Assembly (NCBI GenBank): GCA_050283925.1
Contig: JBNOAI010000011.1
Span: 192,582 to 256,581, forward strand
Length of the DNA: 64,000 bases
Origin: ZC4RG25 sp023428365
Lineage (GTDB): Bacteria > Pseudomonadota > Alphaproteobacteria > Rhizobiales > Hyphomicrobiaceae
Reading direction: 5' to 3'
In this document: positions 17,780 to 26,758 of the stretch, one piece after another
How the letters are laid out: the number at the start of each line of letters is the position of its first letter
Position numbering within the stretch: the stretch's first letter is position 1
Position numbers and translations under genes: made by a program
Notes under the pieces: generated by a model
Databases searched by the model: none
What the model was told of the DNA's origin: nothing
What the model saw: the letters and a program-made list of their open reading frames with translations, nothing else

Positions 17780-19174
17780 CTACTCGGCAGCGAGCTTGGG
17801 CGGCACCCACTTCTCGCGCATGGTGACGAGTTCCTCGGCTGCGCTCGGATGCAGCGCCATCGTGGAATCGAAGTCGGCTTTGGTGGCTCCCATCCGCAGC
17901 GCGATCGCCGCGACCTGGACGATCTCACCAGCATCCGGCCCCATGATGTGAACACCAAGGACCTTCTGGCTTTTGCGATCGACCACCAGCTTCATGATGG
18001 TCCGCTCGCCGCGCCCGGACATGGTATTCTTCATCGGGCGGAACTTCGCCTTGTAGATATCGAGCTCGTAACCAGCCGCAACGGCATCCAGCTCAGTGAA
18101 GCCGACGGTGCCGATCTCCGGCGTCGAAAACACCGCCGTCGGAATCCAGTCGTAACTCACCGAAGCCGCTTTTTTACCGAATGCGCGGTCGGCGAAGGCA
18201 TGGCCCTCGCGGATCGCAACCGGCGTCAGGTTCACACGATCGGTGACGTCGCCGATGGCATAGATCGATGGAACATTGGTCCGGTTTTCGTCGTCGACCT
18301 TGATCGCGCCGTCGTCACAAATAACACCCGCCACATCCAACCCGAGACCGGCCGTGTTCGGGCTGCGCCCGATGGCGAACATGATCTGGTCGGCCTCGAT
18401 CGTGGAGCCGTCGCTGAGACGGCCGACGAGAGACTTTGCACCGCGTCCTTGTCCGACCCGTTCGATCTCGGTGAAAATCGTGTTTGTGAGCACTTTGATC
18501 CCGCGGCGCGCATATTCTTCCATCAGCCCGTCGCGCAAATCCTCGTCGAACCCGCGTAAGAGTTTCTCTCCGCGATAGATCAGCGTCGTCTCTGCCCCCA
18601 AACCGGCGAAGATCCCCGCGAATTCGACGGCGATGTACCCGCCGCCCGCAACGATCACGCGCTTCGGCAGCTTCTTCAAATGGAAGGCATCGTTGGAGGT
18701 GATGACGTACTCACGCCCCGGCAACCTCGGGTCGATATTCGGGCGAGCGCCGGTGGCAATCAAAATGGTTTTCGCCGTAATCGGCTTCTCCTGGCCAACA
18801 ACTCTGACTTCGTGCGGTCCAGCAATCTCGGCACGATGGTCGAAGATCGTGACACCGGACCGTTCCAGATTGCCGCGATAGATCTTCTCCAAGCGGTCGA
18901 TTTCGGCGTCCTTGTTGGCGATCAGCTTCTTCCAATCGAAGCGTGATTTACCCACCGTCCAGCCAAATCCGGCAGCATCCTCGAACTCATCGGCGAACCG
19001 GCTTGCGTACACCAGGAGCTTCTTGGGCACGCACCCGCGAATGACGCATGTGCCGCCCATCCGGTATTCTTCGGCCAATGCCACCTTGGCGCCGTAGCCA
19101 GCCGCGATCCGTGCCGCGCGAACACCGCCGGAACCGCCGCCGATAACAAACAGGTCGTAGTCAAACGATGGCAT
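17780..19174 (-). CDS. gor: Glutathione-disulfide reductase
   Basis: A flavoprotein disulfide reductase of 464 residues that keeps glutathione reduced with NADPH. It has the FAD motif DLFVIGGGSGGVRAARIAA, the redox-active pair GGTCVIRGCVPKK, the NADPH fold GGGYIAVEFAGIF with arginines in TLIYRGEKLLRGFD (NADPH type), and the catalytic HPSAAEE at the C-terminus. ATG 19174 with a GAGGG site is preferred over an upstream in-frame start at 19264, which would overlap the previous gene. It is 14 bases after the DUF2059 gene in an apparent gabD-like/rpiA/DUF2059/gor operon. Confidence 0.95.
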   Translation of the reverse strand: MPSFDYDLFVIGGGSGGVRAARIAAGYGAKVALAEEYRMGGTCVIRGCVPKKLLVYASRFADEFEDAAGFGWTVGKSRFDWKKLIANKDAEIDRLEKIYRGNLERSGVTIFDHRAEIAGPHEVRVVGQEKPITAKTILIATGARPNIDPRLPGREYVITSNDAFHLKKLPKRVIVAGGGYIAVEFAGIFAGLGAETTLIYRGEKLLRGFDEDLRDGLMEEYARRGIKVLTNTIFTEIERVGQGRGAKSLVGRLSDGSTIEADQIMFAIGRSPNTAGLGLDVAGVICDDGAIKVDDENRTNVPSIYAIGDVTDRVNLTPVAIREGHAFADRAFGKKAASVSYDWIPTAVFSTPEIGTVGFTELDAVAAGYELDIYKAKFRPMKNTMSGRGERTIMKLVVDRKSQKVLGVHIMGPDAGEIVQVAAIALRMGATKADFDSTMALHPSAAEELVTMREKWVPPKLAAE

Positions 19175-19188
19175 TGCGCCCTCACGTC

Positions 19189-19695
19189 TCAAATCTTGAT
19201 GCCGCGCTTCTGCAGTTCGCGGCGCATTTCCTGATCGATCTCGCGGCCGATCTCGGAGCCCCACTTCTGGCCGATCGCCATCGTCTGCTGCAGGATCACC
19301 GGCTGAATCGAGATGAACTTGGCGCCGACAGGTGATTTGTAAAACGCCGTCAGCGCGTGCAACTCTTCCACAGTCAGTTCTTTGGCATACAGGGCAGCCA
19401 CTTGATCGACGAGCACCAGCTTGCGGTCGCTCATCCGTTTTACGACCTCGGCCATCACTTCGCGGATCTGCGGTTCGGCTTGAGGCGCCAGCGCAATGAA
19501 TGTCTTCGTAAGCTGCGCCGACAAGGCCGGCATGAACTGATCGAATTGCCGGATCGATCCCGCCACGGTCATCAACTCACGGGCAGCGACCAGCCCTTCC
19601 GGAGACGCCTCAGGTGCCTTCTGCGCCAATAGCGCCGGGGACCAAAACGCGACAGCCGCAGCAATCAGCAGCATCCGAACACAATTCTTGAGCAT
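19189..19695 (-). CDS. DUF2059 secreted protein
   Basis: A 168-residue protein with a signal peptide (MLKNCVRMLLIAAAVAFWS, cut near LLAQ). The C-terminal domain ELTVEELHALTAFYKSPVGAKFI is the DUF2059 signature. The function of the domain is unknown; these proteins are periplasmic. ATG 19695 has an AGAAAGG ribosome site; the frame opens further to 19788 without support. It sits between rpiA and gor on the same strand, and this neighbourhood (rpiA, DUF2059, gor) recurs in related genomes to my knowledge. Confidence 0.85.
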   Translation of the reverse strand: MLKNCVRMLLIAAAVAFWSPALLAQKAPEASPEGLVAARELMTVAGSIRQFDQFMPALSAQLTKTFIALAPQAEPQIREVMAEVVKRMSDRKLVLVDQVAALYAKELTVEELHALTAFYKSPVGAKFISIQPVILQQTMAIGQKWGSEIGREIDQEMRRELQKRGIKI

Positions 19696-19784
19696 CCGTA
19701 TTGCCTTTCTTGCAGAGCGACCAGAAAGACGCCGACCATTGAGGTCGGCGATAAGCAATCCAGATCGGACCACGACTCGAAGCG

Positions 19785-20492
19785 TCACTCTCCGAATTCG
19801 GCCTCGAGGACTTCCACACCGCCGGGACCGGCGATGATCGCGACGTCCGCGAGCCCCAGGAACAAGCCGTTTTCGACAACGCCCGGAATGATCTTCAACG
19901 CCTCATCCAGCGCATCCGGTTCGCCGATCCGGCCGAAGGCGCAATCGAGGATGTAATTACCGCTATCGGTGACGAACGGTTGCCCATCGGCGCCGGTACG
20001 CAGCGTGATGGTCCCGCTGCACCCGGCATCCGCCGAAAGCACTTCGACCATGTTCCGCGTGGAGGCGAGACCGAAGCGGACCACCTCGATCGGCAGCGGA
20101 AACGCACCGAGCGCCCGCACGCGCTTGGAGACGTCGGCGATGACGATCATCTTGTCCGACGCGGCGGCAACGATCTTCTCACGCAGCAGCGCGCCGCCGC
20201 CGCCCTTGATCAGTTGCAAGGTGTCGTCGACCTCATCCGCACCGTCGATGGTCAGGTCGAGGTGCGGCTGCTCGTCGAGCGTCGTCAGACGGATTCCCAG
20301 AGCGGCCGCCTGAGCGCGTGTGGCCTCCGACGTCGGAACGCCGATCACGTCGAGGCCAGCTTTTACCTTGCCCCCGAGAAGATCGACGAACTTTGCAGCC
20401 GTCGATCCGGTGCCCAGCCCGAGTTTCATCCCGGGCTGGACAAATTCAAGCGCGCGCTCGGCGGCTTGCAGTTTCCATGTATCCGCTGACAT
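19785..20492 (-). CDS. rpiA: Ribose-5-phosphate isomerase A
   Basis: Interconverts ribose 5-phosphate and ribulose 5-phosphate in the pentose phosphate pathway. At 235 residues it has the expected length. Motifs GLGTGSTAAKFVDLL (phosphate loop), TIDGADEVDD (catalytic Asp) and KGGGGALLREK (catalytic Glu and Lys) are present. The start ATG at 20492 overlaps the stop of the upstream dehydrogenase gene as TGATG, a sign of translational coupling; an in-frame TTG lies one codon upstream. Confidence 0.95.
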   Translation of the reverse strand: MSADTWKLQAAERALEFVQPGMKLGLGTGSTAAKFVDLLGGKVKAGLDVIGVPTSEATRAQAAALGIRLTTLDEQPHLDLTIDGADEVDDTLQLIKGGGGALLREKIVAAASDKMIVIADVSKRVRALGAFPLPIEVVRFGLASTRNMVEVLSADAGCSGTITLRTGADGQPFVTDSGNYILDCAFGRIGEPDALDEALKIIPGVVENGLFLGLADVAIIAGPGGVEVLEAEFGE

Positions 20493-21934
20493 CAAACCCC
20501 GCCCATCAGCATATATTTGATCTCTACGAATTCCTCGACGCCATGGTGCGAACCTTCGCGGCCAAGGCCGGATTCTTTGACACCGCCGAACGGCGCCAGC
20601 TCCGACGAGATGATCCCCTCGTTGATGCCGACGATGCCGTATTCCAGCGCCTCACCGACACGCCAGACGCGACCAACATCACGCGAGTAGAAGTAGGCCG
20701 CGAGACCGAATTCGGTATCGTTGGCCATCTTGATCACGTCCTCTTCCATCTTGAACCGGAACAGCGGCGCAACCGGACCAAAGGTTTCTTCACGTGCGAC
20801 TTTCATGTCGCTCGTCACGCCGGTCATGATGGTCGGCTCGTAGAAGCTGCCACCCAGCGCGCCGCGCTTGCCACCGAGGATCACTTTCGCACCTTTCGAG
20901 GTGGCGTCCTCGATGTGCTCCTCGATCTTGTCGATCGCGGCCTTGTTGATCAGCGGGCCGATGGTCACGCCGGCGTCGACGCCGTTGCCGACCTTCAGCT
21001 TTTTGACTTCAGCGGCCAGCTTCTCGGCGAACTTGTCATAAACGCCGTCCTGCACGTAGATGCGGTTGGCGCAGACGCAGGTCTGGCCGGCATTACGATA
21101 CTTCGAGGCCATCGCACCCTGCACCGCCTTGTCCAGATCGGCGTCGTCGAAGACGATGAACGGGGCATTGCCACCGAGTTCCATGCCGACCTTCTTCACG
21201 GTCTTGGCGCACTGCTCGATCAGGACCTTGCCGATCTCCGTGGATCCCGTGAACGTCAACATGCGGACGGTCGGGCTGGAGGTCAGTTCACCACCGATCA
21301 CGCTCGCCTTGCCGGTAATAACGTTGAGCACACCCTTCGGAATACCCGCGCGCTCACCCAGCTCGGCCAACGCCAGAGCTGTCAGCGGCGTTTCCGAGGC
21401 CGGCTTCACCACGACCGTGCATCCGACCGCCAGAGCCGGAGCTACCTTGCGGGTGATCATCGCTGCCGGGAAGTTCCACGGCGTGATCGCCGCGACGACG
21501 CCGACAGGCTGCTTGATGCAGACGATCCGGGCATCCTTCTTGAAGGTCGGGATCGTCTCGCCATTGATACGCTTGGCTTCCTCGGCAAAAAATTCAACGA
21601 ACGAGGCAGCATAGGTCACTTCGCCCTTGGCCTCGGCCAGCGGCTTGCCCTGCTCCATGGTCATCAGCAGCGCCAACTCGTCGGCGTGCTCGATTTGCAG
21701 GTTGTACCAGCGGCGCAGGATGTTTGCGCGCTCCTTGGCCAGCATCGCCGACCACGCCGGCAGGGCCTTGTCAGCCGCCGCAATCGCCGCACGGGTGTCT
21801 TCAGCACTTGTCATCGGCACTTTGGCGATCTCGTCGCCGGTAGCCGGATTGGTCACGGGAAGGGCAGGCTCACCGACCCAGCGGCCGTCAACGTAGCATT
21901 TGTTCTTCAGAAGCGTGATGACGGGCTTGTCCAT
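20492..21934 (-). CDS. NAD(P)-dependent succinate-semialdehyde dehydrogenase type (GabD-like)
   Basis: An aldehyde dehydrogenase of 480 residues with catalytic Cys in NAGQTCVCANRIYVQ, the Glu in MELGGNAPFIVFDDAD, the cofactor loop GSTEIGK and the TPWNFPAAMITRK segment typical of GabD. The C-terminal FGGVKESGLGREGSHHG motif is also that of the SSADH branch. It oxidises succinate semialdehyde or glutarate semialdehyde; the exact aldehyde is inferred from family resemblance. ATG 21934 has a GGAG site. Its stop codon overlaps the rpiA start. Confidence 0.9.
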   Translation of the reverse strand: MDKPVITLLKNKCYVDGRWVGEPALPVTNPATGDEIAKVPMTSAEDTRAAIAAADKALPAWSAMLAKERANILRRWYNLQIEHADELALLMTMEQGKPLAEAKGEVTYAASFVEFFAEEAKRINGETIPTFKKDARIVCIKQPVGVVAAITPWNFPAAMITRKVAPALAVGCTVVVKPASETPLTALALAELGERAGIPKGVLNVITGKASVIGGELTSSPTVRMLTFTGSTEIGKVLIEQCAKTVKKVGMELGGNAPFIVFDDADLDKAVQGAMASKYRNAGQTCVCANRIYVQDGVYDKFAEKLAAEVKKLKVGNGVDAGVTIGPLINKAAIDKIEEHIEDATSKGAKVILGGKRGALGGSFYEPTIMTGVTSDMKVAREETFGPVAPLFRFKMEEDVIKMANDTEFGLAAYFYSRDVGRVWRVGEALEYGIVGINEGIISSELAPFGGVKESGLGREGSHHGVEEFVEIKYMLMGGV

Positions 21935-22092
21935 CGGGGAAACTCCATGCAAAGGGAACTTCGAAGGGGGTCACAATACCGCACGTACCGGCTGATAGTT
22001 TGATCTAAGTCTGAGCGGGCCGTGTGGCAAGCACAGCCGTGATCCTGGGCGGGGCTGTCCGCCGTCTTTTGCAACTCTTGGAATGATTTCTC

Positions 22093-22767
22093 ATGCGCGA
22101 TGTCACCCTGGTCTTCGATCTTGACGGAACGTTGGTGGACACCGCACCCGACCTCATCCGCGCCGCCAACCACGTGTTGAGCAAAAAAGGCGTGGAGCCC
22201 GTCTCTGCAGCTGTTCTGAGGCCGGAAATCAGCTTCGGGGCGCGCCACATCATCGGTGCGGGGCTTCGCACCCGCGGAGTGGAGTTTACGGAAGCCGAGC
22301 TCGATACCCTGCTCGAGGACTTCCTCGTGTACTACGCCGACAACATCTCCGTGGATAGCAAACCGTTCAACGGCCTCATCGACGTCCTGGAAACCTACGG
22401 CAGCGAAGGCGCGACGCTCGCCGTTTGCACCAACAAGCGCGAATACCACTCGCGGGTCTTGCTGGAAGCCCTCGGCCTGCTCTCTCGCTTCAAAGCGCTC
22501 GCCGGGCGTGACACGTTCCCAGTCTGCAAACCGCATCCGGACCACTTGCTCAACACGATCAAGATGGCGAATGGTAATCCGAAGCGGGCCATCATGGTCG
22601 GCGATAGCGACGTCGACATCAGCACGGCCAAAGCGGCGAAAATCCCGGTCATCGGCGTAACGTTCGGTTACACGCACATCCCCGTGCCCGATCTGAACCC
22701 GGACGCCGTGATCGATGATTACAGCGAATTTCGCAGCGCGGTAGAAGCGATCCTGAAACGCATGTAA
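22093..22767 (+). CDS. gph: HAD-family phosphoglycolate phosphatase
   Basis: A 224-residue HAD hydrolase. Motif I is VFDLDGTLVDTAPDL, motif II VCTNKRE, the Lys is in CKPHPDHLL, and motif III/IV is MVGDSDVDISTAKAA. It removes phosphate from 2-phosphoglycolate made by DNA repair or by Rubisco oxygenation. It stands alone, divergent from the aldehyde dehydrogenase gene, and ends at a strong shared terminator. Confidence 0.88.
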   Translation: MRDVTLVFDLDGTLVDTAPDLIRAANHVLSKKGVEPVSAAVLRPEISFGARHIIGAGLRTRGVEFTEAELDTLLEDFLVYYADNISVDSKPFNGLIDVLETYGSEGATLAVCTNKREYHSRVLLEALGLLSRFKALAGRDTFPVCKPHPDHLLNTIKMANGNPKRAIMVGDSDVDISTAKAAKIPVIGVTFGYTHIPVPDLNPDAVIDDYSEFRSAVEAILKRM

Positions 22768-22778
22768 GGCGCACCGGA

Positions 22779-22824
22779 TTGAGCGTCGCGGGCACACTTC
22801 ACCGAATGTGCCCGCGACGCTCAA
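22779..22824. terminator. Bidirectional hairpin between gph and the PPOX gene
   Basis: A perfect 18-base inverted repeat: TTGAGCGTCGCGGGCACA at 22779-22796 and its complement at 22807-22824, with a 10-base loop. It sits between two convergent genes, 12 bases after the gph stop and 18 bases from the end of the flavoprotein gene. There is no clear T run, so termination may need other factors. Confidence 0.75.
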
Positions 22825-22841
22825 GTCCTTGGGCCTGCTGA

Positions 22842-23453
22842 TCAGTAGAGAACCTTCTTCAAGCGTGCCACCATATCTGCCTGCGACTCCGCCGGTTCTG
22901 TGCTTTTGATCTGGTCGTGAATCATTTCGAGCAAAGATGGCAGCTGAGAGCGCTCGATCTGGGCAGCTGGATCCCATAGCTTGGCTCGTATCAATGCCTT
23001 CGGACAATGCAGGTAGGCCTCGCGAACGACCATACGCACGACAAGCCTCGGCAGCTTGCCCGAGCGTTCGAACAACGCCCGCAGTTCCTCGTCAGTCCGC
23101 AGTTCCGCTTCGCCGTTGACGCGCAGCACGTCGTCCACACCGGGAATCAGGAACAGCAGCCCGATAGCTGGATCGGCGACGATATTGGAGAGCGTGTCGA
23201 GCCGGTTGTTACCCGGCCAATCCGGAATGACGAGCGTGGTCTCATCCTGAACATGAACAAAGCCCGGCTGGTCCCCACGCGGCGAAGCATCCGCCAAACC
23301 ATCGGCGCCTCTGGATGACATCACCACGAACGGCGACAGCTCGATGAATCGCCGGCAATGCCGATCAATATGCGAAAGCTGCTTCTTCAGCGCCCGCTCG
23401 TGAGCGGCTGGATAAAGCGCGCGCAGTTCCTCAAGCGAAGTAATTCGTCCCAT
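22842..23453 (-). CDS. Pyridoxamine 5'-phosphate oxidase-fold flavoprotein (MSMEG_1061-like)
   Basis: A 203-residue split-barrel protein. The segment FVVMSSRGADGLADASPRGD followed by IPDWPGNNRLDTLSNIVADP is typical of FMN-dependent PPOX-class proteins of the MSMEG_1061 branch. C-terminal residues RMVVREAYLHCPKALIRAKLW match this branch. These are probably FMN or F420-binding oxidoreductases of unknown substrate, not true PdxH enzymes. It is convergent with gph, and 53 bases downstream of the PLP enzyme gene on the same strand. Confidence 0.85.
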   Translation of the reverse strand: MGRITSLEELRALYPAAHERALKKQLSHIDRHCRRFIELSPFVVMSSRGADGLADASPRGDQPGFVHVQDETTLVIPDWPGNNRLDTLSNIVADPAIGLLFLIPGVDDVLRVNGEAELRTDEELRALFERSGKLPRLVVRMVVREAYLHCPKALIRAKLWDPAAQIERSQLPSLLEMIHDQIKSTEPAESQADMVARLKKVLY

Positions 23454-23506
23454 GAGCGTCCCGTGTATCCGTAGCTTTTATTCTTCCGCACCCTAGCATA
23501 GTAATC

Positions 23507-24652
23507 TCAACTCGCAGCGGTCAGCGCCTGCTCGAGATCCGTGATCAGGTCGTCGACGGCTTCGATACCGACAGAAAGCCGGAGCAAGTCCGGGGGGCAT
23601 GGCGTAGTCGGTCCTTCAACGCTTGCACGATGCTCCATCAGGCTTTCAACTCCGCCAAGCGACGTCGCGCGCTTCCACAGCTCAACATTCGCGGCTGTGG
23701 CAATGGCAGCCTGCTCACCACCCGCGACACGGATCGACAGCATACCGCTGAACCTGCCTTGCATCTGGCGCGCCGCAATCTCATGGCCGGGATGTGTCGG
23801 CAGTCCGGGATACAGAACTTCACGGACGAGAGGATGCTTCGAGAAATGCTCGGCAATCGACATCGCCGCATCACATTGCGCGCGCACGCGGAGATGCAGT
23901 GTGCGCATGCCCCGCTGAAGCTGAGCTGCCTCGAACGGTCCGAGGATGCATCCAAGATGGCTTCGTACGCCGGCGGTACGCTCAAACAGAGCGTCGGCCG
24001 CGCGAAACGCCAGAGCACCGGCAATCACGTCCGAATGGCCATTCAGGTATTTGGTCGCCGAATGCATCACGACGTCGGCCCCAAGAGCCAGCGGCTGCGT
24101 CAGCACCGGCGTCGCAACCGTCGAGTCGACCGCCAGTGCCGCCCCGGCCTTGTGTGCGATGTCGGCCGCTCCCCTGATATCCGTAATCGTCCACAGTGGA
24201 TTGGCCGGTGTTTCAACCCACACAAGCCGCGTTTCGCCCGGCCGCACAGCGGCAGCAATAGCCTTAAGGTCAGCACCATCGACGAAGCTGGCTGACAGGC
24301 CCATGGCGGGCGCATCGTCGAGCAGCCACTTGCGCAACCCCCAGTACATCACCTGCGGCGCAACGATATGGGCGGGACGCGGCAACGCCAACATCAGCGA
24401 TGTTGCAGCCGCCATGCCTGAACTGACCAGAAGGGTGCGTTCCGCGCCTTCGAGAGCCCCCAAAACCGCCTCGGTCTGCCGCACGGTGGCGTTGTCGGCG
24501 CGCCCATAGGAATATCCCTTGCGATACTGATTGTCCGGGTCGCGCAAGTAGGTCGTCGCCACGTGGATCGGCGGCACGATGGCGCCTGTTGCGTCGTCGA
24601 TCAGCCCACCGGCCTGGGCAGCAATAGTTTCAGGCTTATAGATTTTCTTCAT
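23507..24652 (-). CDS. Trans-sulfuration-type PLP enzyme (cystathionine gamma-synthase/beta-lyase family)
   Basis: A 381-residue fold-type I PLP enzyme. The cofactor lysine lies in MHSATKYLNGHSDVIAGAL, and PPIHVATTYLRD and YSYGRADNATVRQTEAVLGALEGAE are family motifs. The C-terminal SLGGVESLMEHRA segment is also typical. It acts on sulfur amino acid intermediates (cystathionine, homocysteine or O-acyl homoserine). Which reaction it performs is not decidable from sequence alone. Single gene or leader of a pair with the PPOX gene. Confidence 0.88.
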   Translation of the reverse strand: MKKIYKPETIAAQAGGLIDDATGAIVPPIHVATTYLRDPDNQYRKGYSYGRADNATVRQTEAVLGALEGAERTLLVSSGMAAATSLMLALPRPAHIVAPQVMYWGLRKWLLDDAPAMGLSASFVDGADLKAIAAAVRPGETRLVWVETPANPLWTITDIRGAADIAHKAGAALAVDSTVATPVLTQPLALGADVVMHSATKYLNGHSDVIAGALAFRAADALFERTAGVRSHLGCILGPFEAAQLQRGMRTLHLRVRAQCDAAMSIAEHFSKHPLVREVLYPGLPTHPGHEIAARQMQGRFSGMLSIRVAGGEQAAIATAANVELWKRATSLGGVESLMEHRASVEGPTTPCPPDLLRLSVGIEAVDDLITDLEQALTAAS

Positions 24653-24728
24653 TGCGATCAGCCTCCGAGGCGCGCGCCATCTGCGGCGACCCTAGCAAAT
24701 CCTCGCCGCAAGCGATAAGCGATCCGAC

Positions 24729-25556
24729 ATGACACAGCGTAGCATCCTCATCACCGGCTGCTCCTCGGGCATCGGCCTGGCCTCGGCGCATATGCTCAGA
24801 TCGCGCGGTTGGCGCGTTCTGGCGACCGCCCGCCGGCCCGAGGACCTGGATCGGCTCCGCAATCAGGACGGCTTTGAAGCACTGCACCTGGAATTGGCCG
24901 ATCCTGCCTCTATTGCAGCGTGCGCCACCGAAGCTCTCCGACTGACCGGCGGGGTGCTCGGCGCGGTCTTCAACAATGCCGCGTACGGACAGCCGGGCGC
25001 GGTCGAGGACATCACGGCGGACACGTTGCGCCGCCAGATTGAGGTCAATGTCATCGGCACACACGATCTCACGCGACGGCTGATCCCCGCCATGCGGGCC
25101 AACGGAGCAGGACGAATCGTCAATTGTTCGTCGGTATTGGGAATGGTGGCTGCGCCGTTTCGAGGGGCCTACAGCGCCTCGAAATTCGCGCTGGAAGGGC
25201 TCTCGGATTCGCTACGTTTGGAACTCGCAGGCTCTGGCATCCATGTTTCTCTGATCGAACCTGGTCCCATCCGCACGCGTTTCGTGGACAACGCCCTGGC
25301 CGCCGCGAAAGCCAGCGTCGACATCGAGGGTTCGGTACATCGCGAGCGCTATCACCGGATGATCGCGTCGCTGGCCAGCGGCGGGAAGCAGAGCTTCAAA
25401 CTGGAACCGGAGGCGGTCGCCCGCAAACTGGTGCACGCTGTGGAGAGCCCACACCCAAAGGCCCGCTATTACGTGACGGTGCCAACGCATCTTGCCGGTG
25501 TTCTGCGCCGCTTGCTGCCGACGCGTTTGCTGGACATCGCCGCAGCGCGAGCCTGA
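24729..25556 (+). CDS. SDR-family oxidoreductase
   Basis: A classical short-chain dehydrogenase of 275 residues: TGCSSGIGLASA, NNAAYG, catalytic Ser in NCSSVLGM and YSASK, then IEPGPIRTRF. Arginines after strand two (ATARRPEDL) suggest NADP. The C-terminal extension ending LPTRLLDIAAARA resembles the SDR branch acting on lipids or retinoid-like compounds. The substrate is unknown. It is divergent from the PLP enzyme and followed after 13 bases by the racemase-like gene, so the two form a probable operon. Confidence 0.9.
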   Translation: MTQRSILITGCSSGIGLASAHMLRSRGWRVLATARRPEDLDRLRNQDGFEALHLELADPASIAACATEALRLTGGVLGAVFNNAAYGQPGAVEDITADTLRRQIEVNVIGTHDLTRRLIPAMRANGAGRIVNCSSVLGMVAAPFRGAYSASKFALEGLSDSLRLELAGSGIHVSLIEPGPIRTRFVDNALAAAKASVDIEGSVHRERYHRMIASLASGGKQSFKLEPEAVARKLVHAVESPHPKARYYVTVPTHLAGVLRRLLPTRLLDIAAARA

Positions 25557-25569
25557 GGGACTGCACGTC

Positions 25570-26232
25570 ATGCACATCGCCTGCCTCCATACCGCTGACA
25601 GCAATATCGCCGTCTTCGAGGCTGCAGCTCGCCAGCTTGGATTAGCGGGCGGCGCCTTACATCACGAGGTCCGGCCAGATCTTTTGGCCGCCGCCGAGCA
25701 GGCAGGCATGGTCACGCCGGAGATCGCGGCCCAGACAACTGAAGCACTCTTGCGACTGAGCAATGGTGCTGACGCCGTGATCCTCACTTGCTCGACCTTG
25801 GGGCCAGTCGCTGAAACAGTCGCCAACCAATCCGCGATCCCGATCTCCAGAGCCGATGCCGCGCTGGCGCAGTGCGCTGTCAGCGCAGGTGGCCGCGTTG
25901 TCGTTCTGTGTGCTGTGGAGACGACGGTGGCGCCAACCACGCAGCTCTTCACCGAAGCAGCAAAGCCGGCCCCTGCCTGCGAGGTCGACGTTCGCCTTAT
26001 TGCGGGGGCCTGGGCGCTGTTCAAAGCGGGCGATTTGGCTGGATATCACGCCGCAATCGCTGCCGCCGCTGAACAGGCCTATGCAGACGGCGCCCCCACC
26101 GTAGCGCTAGCACAATCTTCGATGGCGGGAGCAGCGTTACTGGTCAAATCCGGACCGACGCCACTCACCGGTCCGGAAACAGCATTGGCGGCTGCCGTCG
26201 CAGCAATCAGGACTTCACCTCAAGCGCGATGA
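25570..26232 (+). CDS. Asp/Glu/hydantoin racemase-like protein
   Basis: A 220-residue protein. ILTCSTLGPVAE carries a cysteine in the place of the first racemase Cys, and VALAQSSMAGAALL replaces the second cysteine motif, so the second catalytic Cys appears to be lost (Ser in its place). It probably belongs to the Asp/Glu racemase superfamily but may not racemise. ATG 25570 starts directly at HIACLHTADSN; the frame is open further to 25492, within the SDR gene. Its 3' end overlaps the convergent rlmH end by 13 bases. Confidence 0.75.
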   Translation: MHIACLHTADSNIAVFEAAARQLGLAGGALHHEVRPDLLAAAEQAGMVTPEIAAQTTEALLRLSNGADAVILTCSTLGPVAETVANQSAIPISRADAALAQCAVSAGGRVVVLCAVETTVAPTTQLFTEAAKPAPACEVDVRLIAGAWALFKAGDLAGYHAAIAAAAEQAYADGAPTVALAQSSMAGAALLVKSGPTPLTGPETALAAAVAAIRTSPQAR

Positions 26233-26702
26233 TAGGGATGACCAGTGAGGATGGTCGCAGCGCGGTAAAGCTGCTCGGCGATGAGCACGCGCGCCAGCAT
26301 ATGTGGCAGCGTCATCTGTCCGAGTGACAACTTGAGATCGGCCCCGACCAGCATCTTCTCGCCGTGACCGTCCGGTCCGCCGATCACGAATCCCAGCGAG
26401 CGCACGCCCTTCTCGCGCTGGCCGCGTAGGTACTTGGCAAAGGCGTCGCTGGAAAATTGGCGGCCATCTTCATCGAGAACGACCTTCGTTTCGATGTCGC
26501 CGGCCTTGGCCAATAGCCGGTCGGCTTCTTCGTTCTGGCGGGCGGCAACGTCGGAAGCCCGGCTCTCACCGATTTCCGTCACCTGAACTGGCCCCCAGCC
26601 CAGCGCGCGTCCGCTGGCTTCCAACCGGCTGCGATAGCGATCGAACAGATCCCGTTCCGGGCCGTCCTTCAGGCGTCCGACCGCTGCAATCACGAGGCGC
26701 AT
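26220..26702 (-). CDS. rlmH: 23S rRNA (pseudouridine(1915)-N(3))-methyltransferase
   Basis: A 160-residue SPOUT methyltransferase that methylates pseudouridine 1915 of 23S rRNA on assembled ribosomes. The SAM knot elements are visible in LGFVIGGPDGHGEKML and in the C-terminal LSLGQMTLPHMLARVLIAEQLYRAATILTGHPYHR. It is the last recognised gene of the rplU-to-rlmH minus-strand block, 56 bases after rsfS. Confidence 0.96.
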   Translation of the reverse strand: MRLVIAAVGRLKDGPERDLFDRYRSRLEASGRALGWGPVQVTEIGESRASDVAARQNEEADRLLAKAGDIETKVVLDEDGRQFSSDAFAKYLRGQREKGVRSLGFVIGGPDGHGEKMLVGADLKLSLGQMTLPHMLARVLIAEQLYRAATILTGHPYHRA

Positions 26703-26758
26703 GGCATTTCCGTTCGCGGAAACAGCCCGCGCCCCGTCTCTCGCAAACCGCTCAGCCG

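Noticed and set aside
20318..22003. A 561-codon plus-strand frame
   Set aside because: It covers the aldehyde dehydrogenase and rpiA genes in reverse; high His/Arg/Asp content is typical of a shadow frame.
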